A stretch of DNA of 64,000 nt from Ardenticatenaceae bacterium (GCA_030065875.1 JASJCR010000011.1:1-64000); one strand, 5' to 3'; positions 1 to 8,541 are shown, counted from the first letter of the stretch. A program made the numbers and translations. The notes: generated by a model not told the origin, from the sequence alone.

Positions 1-20
1 AACAAACACCAATAGGGAAA

Positions 21-90
21 CGTCATTCCCGCGAAAGCGGGAATCCACTGGATGGCCACCGATGGATCCCCGCCTGCGCGGGGATGACGA
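21..90. repeat. Double-hairpin intergenic repeat
   Basis: Two mirrored GC-rich hairpins, ATTCCCGC-gaaa-GCGGGAAT and ATCCCCGC-ctgc-GCGGGGAT, bounded by CGTCAT... and ...ATGACG, so the whole unit is also an inverted repeat. This type of dispersed element is common between genes in many bacterial genomes. No coding potential is seen here. A decayed relative may lie at 1112-1160. Confidence 0.75.
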
Positions 91-163
91 GTCTGTTTTG
101 TAAGTCGGTTCATATTCACATTTATTTGTAAATCTTCAATGTATTAGCATAAAGTTTTCACAA

Positions 164-265
164 ATTAGCTGTCCGCAGACCCCGCAGGGGTGAACCGGAG
201 GTTCGCAGATTAGAGAGAGAGAAATCTGTGATAATCCGCGTTAATCCGTGGCCTTTTTTTGTAAA
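164..265 (-). repeat. MITE-like CACGGATT repeat, copy 1
   Basis: Minus-strand copy of the family described at 27034-27285: TCCGCAGA, GCAGATTAGAGAGAGAGAAATCTGTG and TTAATCCGTGGC blocks followed by a T-run and TGTAAA. The central part (CCCGCAGGGGTGAACC) differs from the other copies. Together with the hairpin repeat at 21-90 it fills the first 318 bases, where I see no gene. Confidence 0.7.
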
Positions 266-318
266 TTTTTCAAGTGCTTCGCTTCCGAAAGCGTACGATC
301 TTCCGATTGGCAGACAAA

Positions 319-1098
319 CTAACTCATTACCATTCCGCCATCCGCTTCGATCGCCTGCCCCGTGATGTACCGAGCGTCTTTGGACGCCAAAAAGGCGATC
401 ACCCCGGCAATCTCCCACGGGGCGGCCATCCGCTGCTGCGGACAATCCTGCGCCCGCATGGCCAGCCATTCTTCACCGGTAATGCCTTCTCGCAGCCCGG
501 CTTCGGCCGCTATTTGGCGCAGCATAGGGGTGAGCACGTGACCAGGGCACACCGCATTGACGGTCACCCCATGGGGAGCCAGCTCCATCGCCACCGAGCG
601 GGTTAATCCGATTACCCCGCTTTTGGCTGCGGAATATTCGGCCGTGGCCGGCCAGCTGGTCTTTCCGGCCATTGAGGAGAGGTTGATAATGCTGCCCGAT
701 TTTTGCGCCATCATGATGTTAGCCACCGCTTGGTTGCACAGAAAAACGCCGGTTAAATTGACCGCCAGGAGCTGTTGCCAGCTGGACAGCTTGACCTCGG
801 TTAGCGGCGTACTGGCCGTAGTACCGGCCGCTGTGATGAGCACGTCAATTCGCCCCCAATTTTCCATGACCTGTTTGACAGCCGCCGTGACGTCCGCTTT
901 TTCTGCTACGTTACAGGTGATGGCCATCGCCTCTGCACCCTGAGCCTGACAGGAAGCGGCCGTCGCTTCATTGGCCGTATCGTTGATATCGAGGCAGGCA
1001 ACTGACGCCTCTTCTTCAGCGAAGCGCAGCGCACATGCCCTTCCGATGCCGCTGGAGGCACCGGTAACCATCACAACATAATTCTTGAAACGTTTCAT
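319..1098 (-). CDS. SDR-family NAD(P)-dependent oxidoreductase
   Basis: A 259-aa classical short-chain dehydrogenase/reductase, normal length for the family. The Rossmann glycine motif TGASSGIG lies at residues 12-19, the NAG-like element at about 90, catalytic Ser at 141-142, and the Tyr155-x3-Lys159 pair in EYSAAKSG; PG follows at 185-186. The substrate cannot be read from the sequence; 3-hydroxyacyl, sugar or polyol dehydrogenation are all possible. It is the last gene of a minus-strand series with a 2-hydroxyacid dehydrogenase, a second SDR and an E1 alpha/beta pair, which suggests catabolism of a hydroxy acid or sugar acid. The start MKRFKNYVVM is the only ATG that keeps the whole fold. 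Confidence 0.9.
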   Translation of the reverse strand: MKRFKNYVVMVTGASSGIGRACALRFAEEEASVACLDINDTANEATAASCQAQGAEAMAITCNVAEKADVTAAVKQVMENWGRIDVLITAAGTTASTPLTEVKLSSWQQLLAVNLTGVFLCNQAVANIMMAQKSGSIINLSSMAGKTSWPATAEYSAAKSGVIGLTRSVAMELAPHGVTVNAVCPGHVLTPMLRQIAAEAGLREGITGEEWLAMRAQDCPQQRMAAPWEIAGVIAFLASKDARYITGQAIEADGGMVMS

Positions 1099-1178
1099 AC
1101 TTCCAAATCTAGCCCGTCATCCTGGCCCCCGTCTACTAAACTACGGCGGGATCCACCGGATTTAACCGTGGTCTATAA

Positions 1179-2201
1179 TCAAACAACCTGATATCGCAGC
1201 GGCCGCTGGGCCAGATGATTCATGATGTTGGTGTAATCTTGCTGTCGGGAATGGGTCACATCCGCCTCATCAACCGTTCCGGCCGCTGTGTGTGGCGTTA
1301 GTAATACATTGTAACCTTTTTTGGCCAGGGCCAGCAGCGGATTTTCGCGGCGAAGGGGTTCCCATTCAAAGGTATCCAGAGCTGCCCCAGAGAGCTTACC
1401 TCCTTCAATTGCCTCAGCTAGAGCCGCTTCATCAATCGTACTGCCGCTGCCACAGCTGACCACAAAGGCCCCATCTTTCATTTGGGTAAATACATCCGCA
1501 TTGAGAAGATGATCTGTGCTGGGAAAGTAGGGGAGCAGGTTGATCAGATAATCACTTTCGGCGTAGAGGGTTTCGGCCGAGACGTAAGTCAGGCGTAAAT
1601 TGCTTTCCATCCTCGATGGCAGCCGTCGTCGCTTGTGGTACAGAATCTGACATTCCCATCCCCTCAATCGTTGGGCTACTTCGGCGCCGATTTCCCCAAA
1701 GCCCATGATGCCCACTTTCTGCTGCCACAGCTGTTTGACGCCGGATCGCCCCGACCAATTGTAGGCGAAAGTGTCTTCATCGGTGCGCCGACTATCCCCC
1801 CATTTTGAATCTGCCGCCAGCGCAACCGCCTCGACCTCGCGCAGCTTCTTGGCCAAAACCAGCATTTGCAAAATCAGATGTTCGGCCACGCGAATTACGC
1901 TGTCCACCGGCCAATAGCACACGGCCACCCCGGCCGCTCGGGCCGCTTTGAGATCAATATCGTGAGTTAACGATCCCAATCGTTGAATCAGCTTGAGTTG
2001 AGGAGCAGCCTCAATCAGCTCGGCGTCAATTAATCCGGTGCGCTCAGATATAAAATAAATGGTGTCGCTTAACGCTGCTTTTAACGCGTCCCTATCCGGC
2101 TGGCGAAGCATATTCACACTCAGTTCATCCGGTGCGGCCTTCAAGGCATCTTCCTGATGCCGCGTGCCTCGTTCCGTCGTAAAAACAACTTTAACGCTCA
2201 T
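1179..2201 (-). CDS. D-isomer-specific 2-hydroxyacid dehydrogenase family protein
   Basis: A 340-aa member of the 2-hydroxyacid dehydrogenase family. The NAD-binding motif GFGEIG, the ALDTFEWEPL segment with the conserved Glu and the TPHTAAGT segment with the catalytic His are present. The usual catalytic Arg in the (N/T)xxRGxxVD motif is missing: the matching stretch reads VSCGSGSTIDEAAL, with Ser where Arg is expected. Either the substrate site is altered or activity is weak. The reading frame stays open upstream to 2615, but that part overlaps the preceding SDR gene; the start MSVKVVF at 2201 lies 1 nt after that gene's stop (TAG C ATG), so the two are translationally coupled. Confidence 0.85.
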   Translation of the reverse strand: MSVKVVFTTERGTRHQEDALKAAPDELSVNMLRQPDRDALKAALSDTIYFISERTGLIDAELIEAAPQLKLIQRLGSLTHDIDLKAARAAGVAVCYWPVDSVIRVAEHLILQMLVLAKKLREVEAVALAADSKWGDSRRTDEDTFAYNWSGRSGVKQLWQQKVGIMGFGEIGAEVAQRLRGWECQILYHKRRRLPSRMESNLRLTYVSAETLYAESDYLINLLPYFPSTDHLLNADVFTQMKDGAFVVSCGSGSTIDEAALAEAIEGGKLSGAALDTFEWEPLRRENPLLALAKKGYNVLLTPHTAAGTVDEADVTHSRQQDYTNIMNHLAQRPLRYQVV

Positions 2202-2202
2202 G

Positions 2203-2946
2203 CTAATTTCCCCTGTGTGCATATTGTTCACCGGCATCGACCATGATGACATCCGCAGTGATATAGCTGGCTCGCAGCAAAAATAGGACCGCCTCTGACA
2301 CATCAGCTGGTGTGCCCCATCGTTTGAGCAGGGTTCCGGCCGCCACTTCGGCGATTTCTTTTTCGGAGAAGTCTGGGGGCGGCAGGACCGGCCCCGGAGA
2401 CACGGCATTGACGCGCACGGCCGGAGCCAGCTCCAGCGCCAGCTGGCGGGTGAGAGCCATGAGGGCCGCTTTGCCAACGCCATGTGCGGCAAAATTCGGG
2501 TATGGTTGCCAGGCAGACCCATCAACAATGTTAATGATGGCCCCTTCACCTTGCTCCAACATGTAGGGGGCAACCGCATTGGCGCAATACCAGGCGCCGT
2601 GGACGCTGATATCAAATACGCGATGCCAGTCGCTGAAATCCGCTGTAGGAAGGGGAGTCGGTTTAAACAGGGAGGCGCTGTTGATCAAAATATCTACCCC
2701 TCCAAATTGGGCGTTGGCGGCCGCCACCATGATGCCGACCTGTTCGGCATCAGCCACATCACACTGAATGGGCAGCGCCCCTACCCCAACTTCTCGGGCT
2801 GCATCGGCCGTTTCTTCGGCCGCATCGGCCGAGCGATTGTAGTTGATGACCACGTTTGCCCCGGCTGCCGCCAGAGCCAAAGTAATCTCCCGGCCGACGC
2901 GATGGGCGCCTCCGGTAATCAGGGCTGTCTTGCCATTTAGGTTCAT
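2203..2946 (-). CDS. Pteridine-reductase-like SDR protein
   Basis: A 247-aa short-chain dehydrogenase. The cofactor motif is TGGAHRVGRE (residues 11-20), the form typical of pteridine reductases/FolM rather than TGxxxGIG, and INSASLFKPTPL is also typical of that group. An Asp sits at the PTR1 catalytic position (IVD142), but the YxxxK motif reads H155-GVG-K159, so the catalytic Tyr is replaced by His. The start at 2946 is preceded by AGGGGA; a Met 14 codons upstream would read through a palindrome and is less likely. It is coupled to the 2-hydroxyacid dehydrogenase downstream. A pteridine substrate is inference only. Confidence 0.85.
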   Translation of the reverse strand: MNLNGKTALITGGAHRVGREITLALAAAGANVVINYNRSADAAEETADAAREVGVGALPIQCDVADAEQVGIMVAAANAQFGGVDILINSASLFKPTPLPTADFSDWHRVFDISVHGAWYCANAVAPYMLEQGEGAIINIVDGSAWQPYPNFAAHGVGKAALMALTRQLALELAPAVRVNAVSPGPVLPPPDFSEKEIAEVAAGTLLKRWGTPADVSEAVLFLLRASYITADVIMVDAGEQYAHRGN

Positions 2947-2963
2947 TTGATGTCCCCTTTTCT

Positions 2964-2993
2964 GGTGGGTGTCACTTCGAAGTGACACCCACC
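2964..2993. other. Perfect 30-bp palindrome
   Basis: GGTGGGTGTCACTTC followed by its exact reverse complement, in the 67-nt gap between E1 beta and the SDR gene. There is no T-run after it on the minus strand, so an RNA-processing or operator role is as likely as termination. Confidence 0.6.
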
Positions 2994-3013
2994 TCTACAA
3001 ACCACCCCAACTC

Positions 3014-4000
3014 TCACAAACGATAGGCCACGACCGCGGAAACCGCCTCCGTGATATCCTCTACGGTCGGCAAAATATACTGCTCCAAATCCGGCGCATA
3101 AGGAAACGGCACGTTCTTGGTTGCCACCCGCACGATCGGGGCATCGAGATATCCTATCGCTTCTTCAGCCAGCATGGCCGCAATTTCAGCGCCGGGACCA
3201 GCGCGTTTATGGGCTTCGTGAACGATAACCACGCGGTTGGTTTTCTGCACCGACTTGATCACCGTTTCCTTGTCAAAGGGCACCAGGGTGCGCGGGTCGA
3301 TCACCTCAGCGTCGATCCCAGCGGCCGCTAACTGCTCGGTCGCGGCCATAACCCGCGGCAGAACGCCACCGATAGCCAAAATGGTGATGTCTTTTCCGGC
3401 CCGCCGCACAACCGCCTCTCCAAAGGGAACGGTGTAATCATCTTCGGGCACTTCGCCGGGTTCAGCATACAGCATCTTGTGCTCAAAAAAGAGCACCGGG
3501 TCTTCCCCACGCACGGCCGATTTGAGCAATCCCTTGGCGTCATATGGGGTAGCCGGAATGGCGATCTTTAAGCCGGGCACGTTCATAAACCACGCTTCCG
3601 GGCTTTGCGAATGTTGAGCTGCCGCAGACCCGGGAGCCCCATTGACGATGCGCAGCGTGAGCGGCACGCTGGCCTTGCCACCGCTCATATAGCGGGCCTT
3701 GGCCACCTGATTGACCACCTGATCCATGGCGCAGGCCACAAAATCGGCAAACATGATTTCGGCAATGGGGCGCATGCCCATCAGCGCCGCGCCCAAACCG
3801 CCGCCAACGATGGCGATTTCAGAAATCGGGGTGTCGCGCACGCGGGTTTCGCCAAATTCGTCAAACAAACCGGTGGAAACACCAAACACGCCGCCAAATA
3901 CCCCAACATCTTCACCGATAAGAAAGACCGCTTCGTCACGACGCATTTCTTCGGCCATCGCTTCGTTTATTGCTTCACTAAAAGTAATTTTTCTGTCCAT
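3014..4000 (-). CDS. 2-oxoacid dehydrogenase E1 component, beta subunit
   Basis: A 328-aa beta subunit of a thiamine-diphosphate-dependent E1 (pyruvate, acetoin or branched-chain type). It starts with the canonical KITFSEAINEAMAEEMRRD and FLIGEDVG, has RVRDTPISE and the NGAPGSAAAQHSQSPEAWFMNVPGLK stretch with the active-site His, and ends with the transketolase C-terminal domain (VIVHEAHKRAGPGAEIAAML). With the alpha subunit just upstream it forms an alpha2beta2 E1 that decarboxylates a 2-oxoacid. No lipoyl E2 or E3 gene is in the window, so the substrate and the acceptor of the acyl unit are unresolved. Confidence 0.92.
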   Translation of the reverse strand: MDRKITFSEAINEAMAEEMRRDEAVFLIGEDVGVFGGVFGVSTGLFDEFGETRVRDTPISEIAIVGGGLGAALMGMRPIAEIMFADFVACAMDQVVNQVAKARYMSGGKASVPLTLRIVNGAPGSAAAQHSQSPEAWFMNVPGLKIAIPATPYDAKGLLKSAVRGEDPVLFFEHKMLYAEPGEVPEDDYTVPFGEAVVRRAGKDITILAIGGVLPRVMAATEQLAAAGIDAEVIDPRTLVPFDKETVIKSVQKTNRVVIVHEAHKRAGPGAEIAAMLAEEAIGYLDAPIVRVATKNVPFPYAPDLEQYILPTVEDITEAVSAVVAYRL

Positions 4001-4012
4001 AATTCGATGTAC

Positions 4013-4106
4013 GATTTACGAAATACGAATTACGAGATACAAATGGCTGGTTGATCGGGGAACCCTCACATAACCTCAGCCATTCGTACATCGTATTTCG
4101 TAAATC
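4013..4106. repeat. TACGAAATACGA palindromic element, copy 1
   Basis: Arms GATTTACGAAATACGA (4013-4028) and TCGTATTTCGTAAATC (4091-4106) are exact inverted repeats around a loop that holds a second small inverted repeat (GGCTG...CAGCC, GGGGAACCC). It fills the gap between the E1 beta and alpha genes and its right arm overlaps the alpha stop codon. Related copies lie at 5114-5210 and 16402-16473. Confidence 0.75.
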
Positions 4107-5097
4107 AAAACACTCTCCCTTCATGCGTATCCCCATACACCCCATCGAGCGCACTTTCGCGCGTGGGCTGGGGGCTTTGAGCGGCAAATTCAACCGCTTC
4201 ATCGAGCAAACTTTGGATTTCCGACTCAACGGCCGTAATTTCACTTTCGGAGGCGAACTTGTGCTCCAGTAAACGCTGTCGAAAAGCGGCGATCGGGTCG
4301 CGTTCTTGCCACGCCTCTAACTCTTCCGGGGACCGGTACACCATGGGGTCTCCCTCGTAGTGTCCGCGATAGCGATAGGTTTTGCCTTCAATAAAGGTGG
4401 GGCCTTCACCGGCCCGCGCTCGAGCTACCGCTTCCTGAGTGGCCTCATAAACCGCGGTCACGTCATTGCCGTCCACGATAACGCCGGGGAAGGCGTACCC
4501 GGCCGCCCGAATCGACAAATCTTTTACGGGGGCCTGTTTATCCTGGGGGGTACCTTCCCCGTACAAATTATTTTCGCAGAAGAAAATCATGGGCAATTTC
4601 CACAAACCGGCCAGGTTAGCCGCTTCGTGAAACGCCCCTTCGTTGACCGCCCCATCACCAAAAAATGAGAGGGCGACCCGCTGTTCGCCGCGCATCTGAA
4701 AAGCCAGCGCCGCCCCAACGGCCATGGGAATCCCGCCAGCGACGATGCCGTTGGCTCCCAGAATACCCAGCTCAAAATCTGTCATATGCAAGCTGCCGCC
4801 CTTGCCACCACAGTAGCCGGTTTGTCGCGCGGCCAATTCAGCCATCATATACCTGGGTTCGCCCCCCTTGGCTACCAGATGGCCGTGACCGCGGTGGGTG
4901 CTGGTAATGACGTCATCCTGGTTGAGGGCGGCGCACGCCCCCACGGCCGTGGCCTCCTGCCCCACGCAGGAGTGAATGAAGCCAGGAATTAAACCGGCAC
5001 GTCGCTCATTGATCGCTCGCAGCTCAAACTCACGCACCTTGACCATTTGACGGTAAAAAGTTAACAGCTGTTCTTTTGGGTAGTTAGAAATGCTCAT
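4105..5097 (-). CDS. 2-oxoacid dehydrogenase E1 component, alpha subunit
   Basis: A 330-aa E1 alpha subunit. It has the FIHSCVGQEATAVGACAAL entrance motif, STHRGHGHLVAKG and the complete thiamine-diphosphate/Mg motif from GDG (147-149) to NN (176-177): GDGAVNEG...FFCENN. The phosphorylation-loop region YRGHYEGDP is also present. The length and the GGKGGSLHM stretch fit the acetoin/pyruvate dehydrogenase (AcoA/PdhA) type of Gram-positive bacteria. It precedes the beta gene in the same direction, separated only by a palindromic element. Assignment between pyruvate, acetoin and branched-chain substrate is not possible from sequence reading alone. Confidence 0.92.
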   Translation of the reverse strand: MSISNYPKEQLLTFYRQMVKVREFELRAINERRAGLIPGFIHSCVGQEATAVGACAALNQDDVITSTHRGHGHLVAKGGEPRYMMAELAARQTGYCGGKGGSLHMTDFELGILGANGIVAGGIPMAVGAALAFQMRGEQRVALSFFGDGAVNEGAFHEAANLAGLWKLPMIFFCENNLYGEGTPQDKQAPVKDLSIRAAGYAFPGVIVDGNDVTAVYEATQEAVARARAGEGPTFIEGKTYRYRGHYEGDPMVYRSPEELEAWQERDPIAAFRQRLLEHKFASESEITAVESEIQSLLDEAVEFAAQSPQPTRESALDGVYGDTHEGRVF

Positions 5098-5113
5098 ACC
5101 AATTTGATTGACG

Positions 5114-5210
5114 GGATACGAAATACGAAATACGAATAGTCGAGATTGTGGGAAAGATCCCCATACGATCAGCCTTTCGTAACTCAGATTTCATATCTCG
5201 TATTTCGTTA
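5114..5210. repeat. TACGAAATACGA palindromic element, copy 2
   Basis: GATACGAAATACGAAATACG on the left and ATCTCGTATTTCGTTA on the right form an imperfect inverted repeat. The loop contains GTGGGAAAGATCCCCAT, a small hairpin like those in the other two copies. It lies between the aldehyde dehydrogenase and the E1 alpha gene. Confidence 0.65.
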
Positions 5211-6710
5211 CTCCTTCGATATCCAAATCGCTTTTACCTCCGTAAAAGCGTCAATTACATCAGGGCCGTTGTCCCGGCCGTAACCGCTGCCTTTAAACCC
5301 GCCAAAGGGGGCAGCCCCATCAAATAAACCGTACGTATTAACCCAGACCACCCCTGCCTTTAGGGCATCCCCCATGCGCAGGGCCCGGCCGGTATCGCGT
5401 GTCCATACCCCGGCCGCTAACCCGTAGTCGGAATCGTTGGCCCGGGCGACCGCTTCTACTTCGGTTTCAAACGGGAAAATGGGCAGCACCGGCCCAAAAA
5501 TTTCTTCGCAGGCGATAGCGGCCTCATCTCCCTGCCCGGTAAATAGGGTGGGAGGGAGATAAAATCCTTTGTCGTAAATTCCACCGGTGAGGCGCTTGCC
5601 TCCAGACTGGAGCTTTCCTCCCTGGGCGAGACCGCGATCGATATATTGTTGAATCGTGTTGAATTGGCTCTCGTTGGCAATCGGCCCCAATTCCACCTCA
5701 GGATCGAGGGCATGTCCGATTTTGGCTTTGCCGGCCATGGCGGTGAGGCGGTTGACCACCTCATCAAAAATTGAGGCCTGAACGTATAGACGCGATCCGG
5801 CTACGCAGCTTTGACCACTGTTGTGAAAGGCGGCGCCAAATGAGCCGTTTACGGCCGCATCCAAATCCGCATCCGCAAAAATAATATTGGGTGCTTTGCT
5901 GCCCAGCTCGAGGGCCAGCCGCTTGATATTGCCGGCCGAAGCTTGAATGACGCTGCGCCCGACGGCCGTTGAGCCGGTGATGGCCAGTTTATCGATATCC
6001 CGATGCTCGGCCAGCGCCTGACCGATCACCGACCCCCGGCCGGTGACGATGTTGACCACACCGGGTGGAAAACCGGCTTCCTGAAGCAGTTCACCCAGCC
6101 GTATGACCGGCAGCGAGGCGATCTGGGCCGGTTTAAAAACCACCGTATTGCCGCAGGCGAGCGCCGGGGCGATTTTTTGAGTCATGTGGATCAGGGGATA
6201 GTTCCAGGGAATGATAATCGCTACCACCCCAACCGGTTCGCGGCGGGTATAGACCAGATGATTGGGCACCGAGACGGCGGGAACCGCCCCGGCGATTTTG
6301 GTGGGCCATCCGGCAAAATCATAAACGTTTTGCGCGGCGACAGGTGCGTCGATGGCCGTTGTGGCGGAGATCGGTTTGCCGACATCGAGTGATTCAATCT
6401 CGGCCAATTCCGCCTGATGAGTGCGAATAAGATCTGCAAAGCGGCGCAATATCGATTCGCGCTGTGCCGGGGTCATCTGTCCCCATTCCCCATGCAGGGC
6501 GGCCCTGGCGGCCCTGACGGCGCGATCAACATCGGCCGCACCGGCCAGGGCCACCTCGGCCAGAGAGGATCCATCTGAGGGGCTGTAGCTGCGATAGGTT
6601 TGATGATCCTGGGCGTCTACCCACCGGCCGTTGATCAACAGCTTGTGGGGAGATCGCCCCAGAAAGGCGCTGGTCGCTTCACTTATTTGAAATCTTGTTA
6701 GTTGTGTCAA
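5208..6710 (-). CDS. Aldehyde dehydrogenase family protein
   Basis: A 500-aa NAD(P)-dependent aldehyde dehydrogenase of the class that oxidises small aldehydes (betaine, gamma-aminobutyraldehyde or similar) to acids. All catalytic residues are visible: Asn170 in IIPWNYPL, Glu268 in ALELGSKAPNIIF, Cys302 in NSGQSCVAGSRL; ITGSTAVGR is the NAD-binding turn and EIFGPVLP lies near the C-terminus. Its length is usual. It is the first gene of the minus-strand catabolic set that continues into the E1 pair, so it may supply or remove the aldehyde connected with that oxoacid pathway. The exact substrate is not inferable. Confidence 0.93.
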   Translation of the reverse strand: MTQLTRFQISEATSAFLGRSPHKLLINGRWVDAQDHQTYRSYSPSDGSSLAEVALAGAADVDRAVRAARAALHGEWGQMTPAQRESILRRFADLIRTHQAELAEIESLDVGKPISATTAIDAPVAAQNVYDFAGWPTKIAGAVPAVSVPNHLVYTRREPVGVVAIIIPWNYPLIHMTQKIAPALACGNTVVFKPAQIASLPVIRLGELLQEAGFPPGVVNIVTGRGSVIGQALAEHRDIDKLAITGSTAVGRSVIQASAGNIKRLALELGSKAPNIIFADADLDAAVNGSFGAAFHNSGQSCVAGSRLYVQASIFDEVVNRLTAMAGKAKIGHALDPEVELGPIANESQFNTIQQYIDRGLAQGGKLQSGGKRLTGGIYDKGFYLPPTLFTGQGDEAAIACEEIFGPVLPIFPFETEVEAVARANDSDYGLAAGVWTRDTGRALRMGDALKAGVVWVNTYGLFDGAAPFGGFKGSGYGRDNGPDVIDAFTEVKAIWISKE

Positions 6711-6739
6711 TTAAACCTCTTTTTAGCGATTGCAATTAA

Positions 6740-6829
6740 GTAGTTTACAAAAAGAATTGTTAAAAAAAGCCACGGATTAACACGGATTTTCACAGATTTC
6801 TCTCTCTAATCTGCGTAATCTGCGGACCT
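6740..6829 (+). repeat. MITE-like CACGGATT repeat, copy 2
   Basis: Starts TAGTTTACAAAAAGAATTG, then a run of A, GCCACGGATTAACACGG, CACAGATTTCTCTCTCTAAT and two CTGCG blocks, ending GCGGACC. The right terminal repeat is missing, so this copy is truncated. It directly follows the stop of the URO-D gene. Confidence 0.75.
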
Positions 6830-7999
6830 CTAAAGTTGGATCGGATATTTTCCCGCCTCCCTGGCTGTTTCCAGCATGGCCAGATAAAATTCCGGCTTTA
6901 CTCCAGGATGGACCGAATTGCTGGTCGAAAGCAGGTAACCGCCACCCGGTGCTGCTGCCTGAATAACCTCTCGGGTTTGGGCGCGGACCGCCTCGATTGG
7001 TCCATCAACCAGGACGGTTGCACAGTCGACGTTGCCGATGAGCGTTAAGCGATCTCCATAGACCTGTTTTATATGGGCAATATCCATGTTTGCCCCGGGT
7101 TCAATCGCCTGAAAACCATCAACTCCGGCTTTTATCATGCCGTCCAGCAGTTTGTTGACGTTGCCATCGGTATGCTTCACGTACGGAACGCCATACTGGT
7201 GGCACAGGTCGGTTATTTGTTTGAGCCGGGGAAAGACAAATAAATCAAAATGTTTGGGAGAAAACATTGGGCCCCGGGCTGAGGCCCAATCGTAGCCGCC
7301 GTGAACCCCATCGACACCCAGCTTGAGCATCTCTTCAAGTATTAACAAAGTGATTCGCAGGCGGGCATCGAGATACCGGTGAATTAGATCGGGCTCGAGA
7401 ATCAGCCCCATCAGAAAATGCTCCGCCCAATCCCAGGTTGACCCGATTTCTACATCAGCAACCCCCATGACAAATCGATCCTTCCCTAACTCGCGGACAA
7501 AGGTTTCGACCGGTGTAAAATCCCAATCAGCGAGAGATGGCGTTACCGCCTCTAGCGCTTCTGTTTGTGTCCGCAGGGCGTTTAGCCCGTCCTGGCGCAG
7601 TGTCGAGTTTACCTGATCGTAGGTATCGCTTTCCGGGCTGTATTTGGTGATAGACCATTGGCCGGTCACCGGATCGGTAAAGAGCCACGTATGGGGTTTG
7701 ATTTTTTGGGGGATGAGCGGTTTGGCCGGTACGGGGTAAGCATTGGGGTAGACATCCAGATCGAGGGCTTTCCAAAGCGCAATTTCGTCGGCCACGCGCT
7801 GTTGGTGATAGGCGTCGATACGGCCGTTGATTAACGCTTCGTTGTGCTTCAAGCCGCGTACTGTTCCGCCAAAACCGCATAAATTGTCGCGCCCCAGCAC
7901 CTGTTTGGCTGTTGGGTTGTCGATGGTCAATTCAAAAATCGGAACCCGATCCGCTTCCTGGTGATTAAACGCTAGCTTGACTCGTTCTTTGCTGTTCAT
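6830..7999 (-). CDS. URO-D-family protein (putative corrinoid/C1 methyltransferase)
   Basis: A 389-aa protein of the uroporphyrinogen decarboxylase superfamily. It opens with the typical SKERVKLAFNHQEADRVPIFE and later has the barrel motifs DGVHGGYDWASARGPMFSPKHFDLFVFPRLKQI, YVKHTDGNVNKLLD, GVDGFQAIEPGANMDI and LIGNVD. Proteins of this length and divergence are usually not haem enzymes but MtaA/MtbA-like methyltransferases or demethylases working with corrinoid proteins. The neighbours support C1 chemistry: methylenetetrahydrofolate reductase lies two genes upstream in the same operon, with gaps of only about 26 nt. No corrinoid protein is seen nearby. The substrate is unknown. Confidence 0.85.
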   Translation of the reverse strand: MNSKERVKLAFNHQEADRVPIFELTIDNPTAKQVLGRDNLCGFGGTVRGLKHNEALINGRIDAYHQQRVADEIALWKALDLDVYPNAYPVPAKPLIPQKIKPHTWLFTDPVTGQWSITKYSPESDTYDQVNSTLRQDGLNALRTQTEALEAVTPSLADWDFTPVETFVRELGKDRFVMGVADVEIGSTWDWAEHFLMGLILEPDLIHRYLDARLRITLLILEEMLKLGVDGVHGGYDWASARGPMFSPKHFDLFVFPRLKQITDLCHQYGVPYVKHTDGNVNKLLDGMIKAGVDGFQAIEPGANMDIAHIKQVYGDRLTLIGNVDCATVLVDGPIEAVRAQTREVIQAAAPGGGYLLSTSNSVHPGVKPEFYLAMLETAREAGKYPIQL

Positions 8000-8026
8000 G
8001 GGTATCCTTGATGAAAAGATCGATCG

Positions 8027-8515
8027 TTAAAGGCAGCCAAACCCCAGCAAACCATCGATCCCCCAGGTACACCCGGCACCCATAAAAAAGGTGACGATGG
8101 CAATGGCCAGCATCATAATTAGCTGCCCCTGTTCAACTTCGTATGCTGGATAAACGGATATGTCTCTGGGAGGCAGTCCGGCCAAAAGCAAATAGTTCAG
8201 GGTGAGAAATATGCTTCCCAACGCCACGATGGGGGTCAATAGTCCCAGGGTTAATCCCAAGCCAAGCACCACTTCCGTGAAAACGATCATATAGGGGAAC
8301 CAGCTGCGATTGGCCAGCACCACCTGTTTGACCACTTTTCCAAATTCGGGAAATTGATGGTGATCAGCCAGATCGATCGTAAAGGCCACCATGTCGTGAT
8401 CGATAAAGCGTCGTAAATTTTTGTGACGTACGCTCTCCAGCCACCACAAGCCAAGCACAATGCGTAAGAAGGCGAACCATTGAGCGGCCGTCAACCAGCC
8501 AAAAATATCGCTCAT
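8027..8515 (-). CDS. DoxX-like integral membrane protein
   Basis: A 162-aa protein with four predicted membrane segments (about residues 8-26, 75-92, 95-115 and 130-158) and the DoxX/TQO-small-subunit-like features FLRIVLGLWWLESVRHK at the N-terminus and MIVFTEVVLGLGLTLGLLTPIVALGSIFLTLNY in the middle. DoxX/DoxD relatives couple to quinones or thiosulfate oxidation in archaea, but most bacterial members have no known role. It sits between methylenetetrahydrofolate reductase and the URO-D gene with about 26 nt on each side, so it is co-expressed with C1 enzymes. A role in electron delivery at the membrane is conjecture. Confidence 0.75.
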   Translation of the reverse strand: MSDIFGWLTAAQWFAFLRIVLGLWWLESVRHKNLRRFIDHDMVAFTIDLADHHQFPEFGKVVKQVVLANRSWFPYMIVFTEVVLGLGLTLGLLTPIVALGSIFLTLNYLLLAGLPPRDISVYPAYEVEQGQLIMMLAIAIVTFFMGAGCTWGIDGLLGFGCL

Positions 8516-8541
8516 AAAAAAACACCTTGCTAGGTGATTAG

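Noticed and set aside
158-469. Open frame on the minus strand at the left edge
   Set aside because: Translates a repeat and overlaps the SDR gene in another frame; composition is not protein-like.
2202-2615. N-terminal extension of the 2-hydroxyacid dehydrogenase
   Set aside because: It lies wholly inside the preceding SDR gene in another frame and lacks family similarity; the ATG at 2201 is coupled to the SDR stop.
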